NCBI RefSeq assembly: GCF_905163445.1
Contig: NC_053201.1
Span: 6,892,001-6,956,000, forward strand
Source: Pararge aegeria
Taxonomy: Eukaryota > Arthropoda > Insecta > Lepidoptera > Nymphalidae
Reading direction: 5' to 3'
DNA length: 64,000 nt
A program made the position numbers and the translations under genes. The notes under the pieces were generated by a model, which saw only the letters and a program-made list of their open reading frames with translations, searched no databases and had not been told where the DNA came from. Each line of letters opens with the position of its first letter. Within the stretch, counting starts at the first letter, position 1. This document shows positions 11,401 to 21,600 of this stretch, piece after piece.

Positions 11401-13403
11401 TATCCATCTACTGCTTTCACCAACCTTTCTGCCTTATTTGCACACATTCCCGCCTGCATGGGCCAGCAGTGGACTGATAAAAGCCATTGATGAAGCTCTC
11501 ATTGGCTTGAATGAAATTACTTTTTTCATTTATAATTAACTGATCTTTGGAACAGTTTAAAGAAGGAAGAATTAGTCTTAAAAGTCCACATAGGGCCTTA
11601 TTAATTCCTGCATTCCTATTCCGACGTTAAGCCACGTTGGGTTAACATTTGAATTGTTGTGCAGTGTTTTTACACTTCTGACGTTTGAAAGTTGCTGTCG
11701 CTTGAAGTTATGCATACTGTGTTTTGTCTTACTTCCAATTATTCCAATGGTATAGCTCATTTATCAGTGAGGCCCTTAAAACAATATACCAGAAAGCTCC
11801 CGGTAGAAACTGCTATTCTATCATTAAAACTTAGAACTTTTGCTCAAATTCTTTTCAAAATTTAGTATTAAGTTATATCATATAATATCAGATATTTCTG
11901 TAAAGTGAAATTACACTGTGAAACCAATTCGGTACATTCTACAACGACGCGTAGTCGGGTCGTAGACTCGTCGCGTAGACTCTATAGTGACCGGACGATA
12001 GAGTCGTGGTTCGCGCGCTGTTGCAGACGTTACATTACAGAGTAGTAACTAGTAGAGAATCTATGTAAAATATTTTATGTTAAACTAACTATTTAGTCAA
12101 AAAGAAGTTGCACAACGAAAGTTTTTAGTTTTAATTAAAATTTCCTTGTAATTTTCCTTGTTGTGTTGCAATAAAGTATTTCTATTCTAGTCTATTCTAT
12201 ACCTCATATATTTCCTGACTTACTATATTATTAAAATTATACTTTCAAACATGCAGGACAAACCCCAGGCAGCACAAAGTTCAGAAAAGCCATTGTTAGT
12301 GCAGAAAACAAATGACTATCTACAGTTATTGCGCGAAAAATGGGAACAAAAAGAAAAGGAACTTCTTTCAAAAGAAGAGGATATACACTACCAAGATTTA
12401 CTATTTGATGGTTTGTACATGTCTTAGAATATTTTATTATTTACATTAAAGTTTTTCCCTCGAAAGGGAAGCCAAAGTCTTACCGCTAGGCTATCACCGC
12501 TTTTGGTCTCAAACTGTGACAAATTTCTAAATCTGGAAGCACAATAAAAACCGGCAATGTGCGAGTCGGATTCGCGCACGTAAGGTTCAATAAATATTTC
12601 ATTCTGCTCTGTTGTAAATATTTTATTTTATTCTGTGTAATAGCGGCAAAAGTAATAAATCATGTTGTGAAAATTTGAACTGTCTAGCTATCACGATTCA
12701 TGAGATACAGCCTGGTGACAGACGGACAGACAGACGGACGGACGGACAGTGGAGTTTTAGTAAAAGTGTCCCGTTTTAACCTTTGGGTACGGAAATGTGA
12801 AAAGACTGCTAGTTTTAAGCCTTTTTAAAGCATATTTCTATGCCATTTAAGCGTATTTTTAATACTATTTTCTCGCAGAGGCGAGAATCCACGGCGTCGG
12901 CTACTACGCGTTCAGTACAGACGAGGCCGAGCGGCGTAAACAGATGGAGGAGCTCTTGAAGCGACGGGATGAGACCTTGAAGGCTCAGAAACAGGCCGAG
13001 GAATTGCGGAAGAAGCGTGATGAGCTGATAGCGGCCAGGGTCGCTGCGGCACGGGCTCGACAACGTGCCAGGGCTGGTCTTCCTCCTGAAGACCCTGAAG
13101 GTAATACACCAGGAATGTTAAAAGATATGGCCTTGGGACTATGCGTAGCTTTGTATTTCGATTGAATGATTTGTCAGTCTTCGCACGCGCAGTGGGCAGC
13201 GATCCTGCTCTCTGAGTCCAAGGCCGTGGGTTTTGATACCCACAATTGGAAAATGTTTGCGTGATGAACATGAATGTTTTTCAGTGTCTGAGTGTTTACC
13301 TGTATTTTATAAATATTTATGTATATTATTCATAAATATATTCATCAGTCATCTTAGTACACAAGCTACTTTGGGGCTAGATGGCGATGTGTGTATTGTC
13401 GTA

Positions 13404-13438
<35 letters not shown>

Positions 13439-14633
13439 ATTTACGTTCTAAAATTCCACTACGAATTAGCCCTTGATCGGTAAATCTAAGATGGTAGTAG
13501 ACTAACCTGTAAAGGGGTAAAGCAGTTATATTAAAGCCATACCCCTAATCGGTTTGAATCGGAACGCTTAATCGTTTGGCGACATATCTTTGTATTTAGG
13601 GTGGTCCCGGTCTGTGTCCCACCGGCCAGTAAACTGGGCTTTGTTAAGTTTTTGTGGAACTCCTGGTTTCCTGAAGCGATATATTCCGGAATTAAAGGTA
13701 TCCAGGATACCATCAGCCAGGGCATGGCATAAGCATAAACACAGCCACTTTCGCATTTATAACATACGTAGGGAAGGATGAATGCAGCGTAAGGGGGTAA
13801 TGCAATGCCTTGATCAATGTGAGTACTGTAGGTATATCTAATTGTTGTTACAAACAGACTTTATTTTTACAGAAAAGAAACAAGACTTCACTACTTGTCT
13901 GCTACAATTTCTAACGCAGCAAAAGGATGAAGCAGATAAAATTGCCAAAGAGGCGGAAAACAAAGCTAGAGCAGAACAGGAGAAGGAGAGGCAAAAGTTA
14001 CGTGATGCGTATGTAAGGGAATGGGATCTCGGGAAAGACGGGGTTGAAGGTAAAGGAAAGAAATTTAGAGAAATGTCTCAAGAAGAATATGTTGAACAGC
14101 AAAGAGCCAAGAGAATTGACGAATTTGCCCCTTTTCAAAAAATTAACAGTGATAATTCGATGGATGTGTTTGATACACAAGGCAAAAGAGTTGTATCGGA
14201 TTCTGATAAAAACAAAGTTAAAACTTGGTCTGATGTAAGACGAGTGGAAACTCCTCCACCGCCAGTTATAAGCGCTCTTACTGATTCAGAACAGAAGGGT
14301 CTCTATTTCACTACAAAAAAAGCTGAAATTGTGGTCAAATATAAAAACTTTGTGAAAGGTCAAGAACCAGTGCCCATAAATAACGAACTGAATGATGAAG
14401 AAGAATTTGTTAATACAAGATCTAAACCTGATAAGAGAAAGGATGGTACTGAATATCTTGAAATGGAACCTCCAGCAACGTATGATTATTATGGTCCTAT
14501 TCCTAAGCATAGAAAATCAGATAAACCTTTCGATTCGGATTTAAGAGAAGCCATGGCCCAAGGGAATAAAAGCTTAGAACGAAAAGAGAGTAGTAGAAAG
14601 CTACCCCAACATTATGATTTTACATTCGTCTGA
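8406..14633 (+). CDS. CCDC174: CCDC174-family coiled-coil nuclear protein
   Basis: Seven exons join in phase (8406-8450, 8562-8770, 9187-9369, 10323-10455, 12257-12410, 12879-13100, 13873-14633) into 568 aa. Family hallmarks, in order, are the N-terminal LLSLKAELLKKQEE, HFLVDFKSK, WVEFTDFLGRTRKCLKSDL, HYQDLLFDEARIHGVGYYAFS, a long Glu/Arg/Lys coiled coil, and VREWDLGK. These follow the order of vertebrate CCDC174, which is about 100 residues shorter. The vertebrate protein is nuclear and has been linked to the exon junction complex factor eIF4A3; the same role here is inference. AATAAA follows the stop at 14655-14660. Introns 2, 3, 4, 5 and 6 carry dispersed repeats. An odd hydrophobic stretch (FTTCLLQFLTQ) sits at the start of exon 7. 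Confidence 0.92.
8562..8770 (+). CDS. CCDC174: CCDC174 exon 2
   Basis: The acceptor is TATATTAG. The exon encodes LLSLKAELLKKQEEVQ and ends EACRKA with two bases over, before the donor GTGAGT. Confidence 0.9.
8900..9110 (+). repeat. Dispersed repeat H copy in CCDC174 intron 2
   Basis: It contains 'aatattataaatgcaaaag', 'cttgaattttggcata', 'gttgaaagaatgaagagtaa' and 'cataggctacttt' in the order seen in other H copies (for example 19380-19600 and 37910-38130). Confidence 0.6.
9187..9369 (+). CDS. CCDC174: CCDC174 exon 3
   Basis: The acceptor is TTGTAG. The exon holds LALEKKAVLYKHLEDG and HFLVDFKSKKQE, then an acidic tract, and ends SE plus TG of a split Trp codon. Confidence 0.92.
9780..9960 (+). 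repeat. Fragment of dispersed repeat H in intron 3
   Basis: It shares 'tttggcacagagatagcttgcat' type blocks with the copy at 6590-6860. It is short and eroded. Confidence 0.35.
10323..10455 (+). CDS. CCDC174: CCDC174 exon 4
   Basis: The first base completes Trp, followed by VEFTDFLGRTRKCLKSDL, the best-conserved CCDC174 block. The donor is GTAAGT. Confidence 0.93.
10968..11180 (+). repeat. SINE-A copy, 5' truncated
   Basis: It lacks most of the tRNA-like head but keeps the body: 'cccacaactggaaaatg', 'gtgtctgggtg', 'ttactttggggctagatgg', and a TATT-rich tail. It lies in CCDC174 intron 4. Confidence 0.75.
11278..11475 (+). repeat. Dispersed repeat E copy
   Basis: It contains 'gatggcagatcagaatac' and later 'cgcctgcatgggccagcagtgg'. 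Related sequence is at 58550-58700 (+) and 34140-34365 (-). Confidence 0.5.
12257..12410 (+). CDS. CCDC174: CCDC174 exon 5
   Basis: The acceptor is CATGCAG. The exon ends EEDIHYQDLLFD plus one base, before the donor GTTTGT, which departs from the usual GTRAGT. Confidence 0.9.
12545..12790. repeat. Dispersed repeat with GACA/GACG run in CCDC174 intron 5
   Basis: It has 'tgcgagtcggattcgcgcac', a cagacggacag run at 12718-12747 and 'gtcccgttttaacctttggg'. This series of blocks is known from many insect genomes; the class is not assigned. Confidence 0.5.
12879..13100 (+). CDS. CCDC174: CCDC174 exon 6
   Basis: The acceptor is TCTCGCAG. The exon encodes ARIHGVGYYAFSTDEAE and then a coiled coil rich in Arg/Glu/Ala; it is much GC-richer than its neighbours. 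The donor is GTAATA. Confidence 0.92.
13183..13441 (+). repeat. SINE-A copy with (TA)n tail
   Basis: The tRNA-like head begins 'gcagtgggcagcgatcctg', has a decayed B box ('gtgggttttgatacccac'), then the SINE-A body and a pure TA run at 13405-13436. It lies in CCDC174 intron 6. Confidence 0.8.
13452..13610 (-). repeat. SINE-C fragment
   Basis: On the reverse strand it has the family's blocks for 'taccatcttagac', 'taggggtatgg' and the phrase around 'aaccgattagg'. It directly abuts the SINE-A tail. Confidence 0.55.
13873..14633 (+). CDS. CCDC174: CCDC174 exon 7 (terminal)
   Basis: The acceptor is TTTTTACAG. The exon carries the rest of the coiled coil, VREWDLGKDG and a charged tail ending HYDFTFV, with stop TGA. 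An upstream in-frame acceptor (AAACAG at about 13856) would add five residues and has a poorer pyrimidine tract. Confidence 0.9.
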
Positions 14634-14654
14634 TTTTTTGTAAGAAACGTGTTA

Positions 14655-14660
14655 AATAAA
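14655..14660 (+). terminator. Poly(A) signal of CCDC174
   Basis: AATAAA 22 bases after the stop codon, the only consensus hexamer close by on this strand. Confidence 0.75.
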
Positions 14661-14682
14661 AAAACCTTAGTACAAGATTCAT

Positions 14683-14688
14683 TTTATT
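14683..14688 (-). terminator. Poly(A) signal of the Ly6 gene
   Basis: TTTATT on the forward strand reads AATAAA on the reverse, 185 bases after that gene's stop. Cleavage 10-30 bases further would fall in the CCDC174 3' end. Confidence 0.6.
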
Positions 14689-14872
14689 TCGTCTATTGTA
14701 ATTTATAACACTTGATCTTATAAATATAGTACAGTGTGACAATAATAAAGAAATAAGTAATCTAATATCACGTGAGTATCACAATTCTACAAATAATGAC
14801 TTTCATATTCAAGTGTAAAAGTTAAACAGAGATCAATGTTTCGTGTACAACGTTATAGCTGTTTGATAAGAA

Positions 14873-15690
14873 TTATGTGTATTTAAAAGTATATGCTATC
14901 AAGCTAATCACATTTAAACATACAAGTACATCGAAGACGTTTCTGTTAATTGTGTTAGAGTTGTTCTTTGGTGTTAGAGTTTTCTCAGTGGTTATTTCGT
15001 TATCATCATCATTGGTGGTTACAAAAGTTGTTTCAATACTTGAAGTGGGCGTTGTGGTTTGTTCATTACCTACAATGGGACTTGCATTTTGTTGTAAAGC
15101 TTCTGCTGTTGGTAGTGGTTCACTTGGTTTTGCTACGTCATCCATACGCTTTTCAATTTGTTTTACCTCGGGAGCCGCCTTTACTTCAGGCTCTGAAGTA
15201 ATCATTTCTACTCCTGATATTGTTTCTGTTATTTCTACCATTGTTTCTGTGGTTATTTCATCCGTACCATCATTAGTCGATGTTATATTCGTTAACATAA
15301 TATTATCATCCTTCAATTCTTGGATATTTACGATCGGTTCATCGGACAACATTATATGTGTTACTTTATCATCTGTCACACCAGTATCTACATTATTAAG
15401 TTCATTGCTCTCGAGGGCAGATATGTTGGTGATGATTACAGTTTTTTCATCACCCGAGGGAATGAATTTCACTGTGTTTATTTCTGTTCTTTTTTTAATG
15501 CGCGTAGTTCGTGTTTTTGCTGCTAATTTGGTCAGGATCTCGAATGCTTCGATTTCCCGATCTGTATTAGGGCCGTTGCACAAATCCCCTCGACATGGAC
15601 ACGTCATTTTCCAAGTTTTAGTTGTATTGCAAAACAGAGGGTAGCATTCGTCTTGGTAGAGCTTTACACAGAGTCTGGATTCCACGTACG
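14873..15690 (-). CDS. Ly6 gene exon 3 (second half, stalk, GPI signal)
   Basis: The acceptor is AAATTTCAG. The exon begins YVESRLCVKLYQDECYPLFC and continues through CPCRGDLCN to the acidic Thr-rich stalk and hydrophobic end. The stop TAA is at 14875-14873. Confidence 0.88.
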
Positions 15691-18600
15691 CTGAAATTTA
15701 AAATATAAAAATTTAAAGTCAAGCGAGATTATAATATTTATTTTATTCTTATACTAGTTTGGAGAAGAGATTAAACCAAAAGGAAATAATATATTTGCAA
15801 TTGTGATCGGAAACTATTTAATGCTAGTTGAGGTCGGACCCGTAAGTGGATAAATGTTGGTCAGTGGGTCGCATAGGAACTATTATAATAGGAACACGTT
15901 TTTATTACCGGATACACGCACTTTGAACATTGATTTATTGTGTGTGGCCTATTCGTTGTCAACAAGTCTTTTTATGAAACATTATTTGGACTATGTGGTT
16001 ACTGGTTTATGCGAAAACATGTTTATCGTAACACAGCGTTTTATCAATCGATTGATAAAATTGATAATATGCTATAGTTATGATGGAAGTGAGTCAAGGA
16101 ATTCAATGTAGTAATATACGCTTTACTTGGGACCCATCTCTAGATTTCTGGCTGTAACACATGCGTTTTGAGATTTGTCGTAAATTTGCAACCACAAGGA
16201 TTCGTTTCATTAACAATGGAGCATCCTCTGGAGATATTGACTTCTCTACTTCGTTGAATTTGCAATCGGACCTAGTTAAACGAAACTGATCCAACGCACA
16301 TTGAGGTAGCATTGAGGCATTAAAGGATACATTTTTTTGTGTAACGACGTCCAATTGTTAGTTGTGCTGTTAACTTCTAAGGATATAATGCCGCGGCCGG
16401 AGCGAACGTTCGTAGTTTTGACATCTTTATATACTTAAAAGGTATGTAGTACAAGAGTATATAATGTCCAAAGGTTGACTGGTAACAAGAATTTACATTA
16501 AGGATGCCTGCTGTATATATAATCCATGTATCGCAGAGCAAGGATAGTCTTAAAGATGCCTGATGGAGCCTGGTGCAGGGTGAGGGAAGCAGCTAAACTA
16601 CGGGCAAAGGTAAGGGTCCGTAATCATACAATGAAACGTAGTTGTTTAGACGTTGGCATTTAGCACGAGATCAATGGCGTCGAACTGAGCGTTTGATCTG
16701 AGCGGCTAAAATGGCCTAGTTCAATGGGAGGATTGGGATTTATTGAGTAGTAATTGGAAAAGTTTATGAGTCTTATTACAAAATTGTAATTAAAGAGTTA
16801 TAGGTAAAATATAACTTGCTTCAGGTGAAGGAAAACATCGTAAGGAAACCTGCATGTGAGACGAGAACCGGATCCTGTATTGGGCCGGCAATTGGTTGAT
16901 AAGATGATGATCATTAGGCTTCGAAGCATGTCTGCGTTTCTACATGGCCATGGGATCTGGAGAACTACACGGAAACCCGCTGAAATTTTGTAGGAAAAAT
17001 GCCCTGAATTTGTAGTAATTTGCATAGAAAGAACAGCAATATCTTTTCATTATACTGTGCTTGTATGGATGTGAAATAAAATGAACAAAAAATAAATGTA
17101 CTGACGAGGTGAAGTAGCGACGACTGCGCAGTAGGGTAGGCCCGGCTCGCAGGATGTCACGTAGTTTCCCGGTACTTCGCAGGCGGGGGCCCGGCGGCTT
17201 CGATGCACTTGCTCCGCCAATGGACCGCACCAGTAGCATGTTCTCGTCTCTTCAGTTACAACGGCAGCTAGAAGTTGTAATAATATTTGCTATTTTATTA
17301 ATTCACTTAAGTATTTATGTTATTAAAAGCGGTGATAGCCTAGTTGTTACGACTTCCCTGTCGGCGGGACAGAGTTCGATCGCCGGTAAATATCACTTTC
17401 AATTCAAAGTTCAAAGAATAGTCAAGCCTGTATATTTATCGTGACTTTTCCATCAGTTCGGAATGAAGGTTGAGGATTAAGAAGAACTCAGTAGGTAAAC
17501 AGTATTTTTTTATCTTCTGCTAATTCTGTTGCACGTTAGTTAAATCCTTTTGTTTATCAAAAATAAAATATAGTTGTCGTAGTCTTATGTTCTTGTATCA
17601 ACAATAATTATACAGGGGAGAGCAGTGATATCTATAGTAAGAGTTTTTACTCAGTTTAGGTATCAATGATTCAACCAAACATAGTATTAAGCTATGTTAT
17701 TGTCTGTCACTATGTAATAATCGTGTAAATAAATGATTTTTATAATTAAAAAAAAAAAAATTAAATTGTCGCAGCAGCCTGCTTCCAAGCATCCTTGTCA
17801 TCAAAAATCATCATCATTATCATCCTACATCACCCTTCATCCTCAGTAAACCTGTATGCCTGAGAGCTCCTAGCACCTTCGCATTCTAAGTGGCCTGTAG
17901 AGGGCCGGTAATGGGTTGCTCATTATGTAAAAATTGAAATAACTCTATTTTTCTTCCACTGTCATGCGAATCTTAGCTATTAAAAATTAGCTAGGAATAA
18001 CATCGGGTAGGCGTTAAAAATTGCAAACTTCAACATTATCGGGAAATAGATAATTAATTTTCCTATTATAGTATAAAGGATTACGTAAACGATAAAAAAG
18101 CTTGGGTGTAAACAATTGCTCTAACCAGGTTGCTTCTTAAATATTTTCTAATGACAATGTGAGATGGTGATAACAAAAAGAACACCCGGCTAAGTTTGTT
18201 GTGGGCTTCTTCTTAGACCAGGGCGCGATTGGAACCCTCGTAGCTTTAGTTTTAAGTTTACGATTGTAGTTATCGCCATCACTACTCACTGCTATGTACA
18301 CAATTTGTATATAATAACGCATCAAAAGTGCCATCTATGTGCCTATTTGAATAAAGAAATATTTGACTTTGACTTTGACTTTGACTTTAGATTTAAAGTT
18401 AAAGTATGTAAAAAATCTTAGCTCGGAAATTAGATTTGATATAAATTAATTTGGTTTAGTAAAAAGAAAATTTGCGAGAAGCAATTTCTCCAGAAAGTAG
18501 CAGACAGTTATTTCAATCTCACCGACAAAAAGAACTGGTACCTACTAAAGTTGTATTTATTTGTATGAAGATGTATTGTAGGGTGATTACCCATACAGGA

Positions 18601-21600
18601 GTTTTTCGATGTAGCTAACCTGCGAGCTAGGCTTTCTTTTTTCTTTACAATTTAGCCCTTGGCTACAAATCACGTGATGAGTAGTGATTATGCAGTCTTT
18701 TGGAAGCGGGCCAACCTAAAAGGGGTATATTAAATCAATACCCCGGTTTCTGCTTTCGGTTATTTCAGCATCGCACCGGTACGCATCGAAACCGGAAAAA
18801 GACATGGTCGAAGCTTCCCGCCCGTCGAAACTATGTAACCGTTTTTAGTTTTTCACTAATGCTATATTGTGAAGCTAGTGAATCCCTCGATCACATACCT
18901 AATTTAATCCCATCCGCAGTCTACCTTTGATTAAAAATATATAGCTTCGTTGAACACGTTTCCCCAACAAGCTTAGGTAAGCTATAGTAATAATAAATTT
19001 TATTTCATTAACAATTACATTCATATCTTAATTATTACGCTGAGATCTCCTTTTAAGTATAGAATATACTTGTACCAGGAGGTCTCGCTCTTCTCTAACA
19101 AAATGTGTACATACATAGAGCTAATTTTTCAAATTCAGCCGTATATTACTAATTTTCTTTTTTTTAAACTAAGCTATAAAAATAACAGGTTCTTATTAAT
19201 GGACATCTTACACATCCTTAGCCACACAGCTAAGCTCACACACAGCTCTAGTGGAACAGCAGCCTAAGATTTACTAGCAAAGATCGCTACTAAGCGATAA
19301 GCCCTCCTTTTGTATGGTAATTCACAGATGTTTCTGCTTTTATATTAAAGTAATGTACAAATAAATTGTATAAATCCTTACTATAATATTATAATGCGAC
19401 AGTTTTTGTTTATTTGTTTTTTGCCGTTCATTTATGTTCTGACCACGCAACTAATCAACTTGATTTTGGCATAGAGAAAATTGAAAGGACGGAGAATTAC
19501 ATAAGAATAACATAGGCAATTTTTTATACCAAGAAAATTTTTTATACCAAGAAAATAAACGGTTCCCACGGGATTTACGGGGTGGAACACAGAAAACAGC
19601 TAGAAATGTTTTTAAACTCTCTCTTCTATGAGAGACGCGGCCTGAGAACGTTAGTGGACATAAATAAGTTGAGAATTATGATGTCATGTGAATTGGATGA
19701 AGTTGAGATGGCCCACCAGATTGTAAGTAGAAAACGTTATCGGAACGCCTATAAACAGAGCAAGCTTCGCAGGACATGCAAGAAACTCGTCTTAAGAAAT
19801 GCCACCCTGGTCGGATGGCATTTTTGGGTGACACCCAAGGAGGGTGGGGAATGTTGGTATTCCTTAAAATGACATAACTTTAAGAGGCATTATAGACTGA
19901 AAATCTACTTAAATGGGTAGGTGGTAAATAGGCAAATATTGTTCCTCTCGACATTTTACTCCCGCAATTGATTTCTGAGGGTGCCCACTCATAACTTAAT
20001 GTTTGGTTTGGCATTAAGTAAACGCTATTTAGAATTCAGTTTGCGGCCATAGTGAATCCGTTTTTGGATTGCAAATAAGTAAGTTGAAACCTTCGTACAT
20101 ACTCTACAGCTAGTTTTATTTGAGTTTGAATTTAGTAAATGAAGGAGGTATGCGGTCATTTTAATTTTATACCTAACCTGTTGTCCCGCAGTTCGCCTTC
20201 GATTTAGGTTATCTAGTTATTCTAGTTTTTTATTCTCCTACAAGTTAGCCCTAACTTAACTGCAATGGCAGTTATATTAAACCCATACACCTAATCCTTA
20301 GCGGCACGTCTTTGTAGGTAACTTGCAATGGCCGAAATCTGGCACTAGAAAATTATTAAGTCCCAAATTCCTCTGCCGGGAATAGAACCCAGGAACTTAA
20401 AACCACATCGCCCACCACCATACATGCTGACCTCTAGCCCAACGATACATTAGGCACAATTTTACCTAGTTACCTATCAGAAATTGCACCTACCTTCTCT
20501 AGATAATACAATATCCCGTAACTTGCTCGAATTCCCATTTACCCGGTGTAGTGTAGTATGCCGCGGTTGTTATTTATTCAGTCAACAATGAACGTCGGTT
20601 AGTGCTATCATTTATTCAGCACTGCGAAAGGACGCCGTGTGTTGATTACTTTCCATAACATCGCGCGGGGGAAAATAATTCTCTATACGATGTCATTTCT
20701 ACAAGTAATAAACGTTTGTTTTGGAGATCCGTGTGAGATGTAATGCTTTAAATTAAAACCAGCCAAGTTAAAGGAAGATTCGCGTATTGTCACTGATGCA
20801 TTCCGTAACTAAGAAACGTATAGGGACAGTAATTATTTACTAGCGTTCCCCGCTACTTTGACCGTCTACCATATCGACTTTCTTGCTATTCTACATCTAT
20901 GCTACACTATAAGTATACTCCGAGCCACCGCGTTCGCTCGCACGCCTGCGCTATTACTACGTTTTTTTGCTCCTAAGAGCCGAAAAAACTAGCGTGATGA
21001 TAAATACCTACTATGTAACCTTTCGCGTGAATATATATTTAACGGTTTAAAGGTAAAGGAATTAACACAAGAAAGTAAGAAAGCTGGCTTATTCGTAAAT
21101 ACATCCCAAAAAAATGTTTAACAAACTCAGACAAGACAAATCCACGTCCACGGTAAAAATATAGAGTACGTGGCAGATTATATATACTTGGCACAGTCAG
21201 TTTCCTTAAATTGTACTGAGAGAAAAAATGTAAGAAAGAAATCAATAGGAGAGTTGCCATCGCATGGAAAAAATGTTAGAGTTTTAAAGAGGTAAATTTA
21301 AACATAAAAAAGAGATTGTGTGAGGTAGTGATTATGCCATCTCTAATATGTGGATGCCAAACGTGGTCATTAAGACAACAAGACGAAGAGAAATTGGCTA
21401 TCTGCCAAATAAAAAAGGGACAGGTTATAAGGTCAGTTTAAGGGTTAAAGATTATAAAGATGTTAACCTGTAGATATAACAAAAATGATAAGAACTTTAA
21501 AATGGAATTGGGCAGGACATGTTTGCGGGTTGCAGCCAGAGAGATGTACTAAAAAAGTGATGGAATTGGCTTCAAAAATAAGACGAGGAAAAGAGGACGA

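Noticed and set aside
11004..11477. 157-codon forward frame
   Set aside because: It runs through a SINE-A body and repeat E; no protein-like conservation.
12912..13271. 119-codon reverse-strand frame
   Set aside because: It is the antisense of the GC-rich CCDC174 exon 6, which matches its family on the forward strand.
14877..15644. 255-codon open frame on the forward strand
   Set aside because: It is the antisense of Ly6 exon 3, whose reverse frame has the Ly6 motif, proper splice phase and a stop; the forward reading is a Val/Ser-rich shadow.
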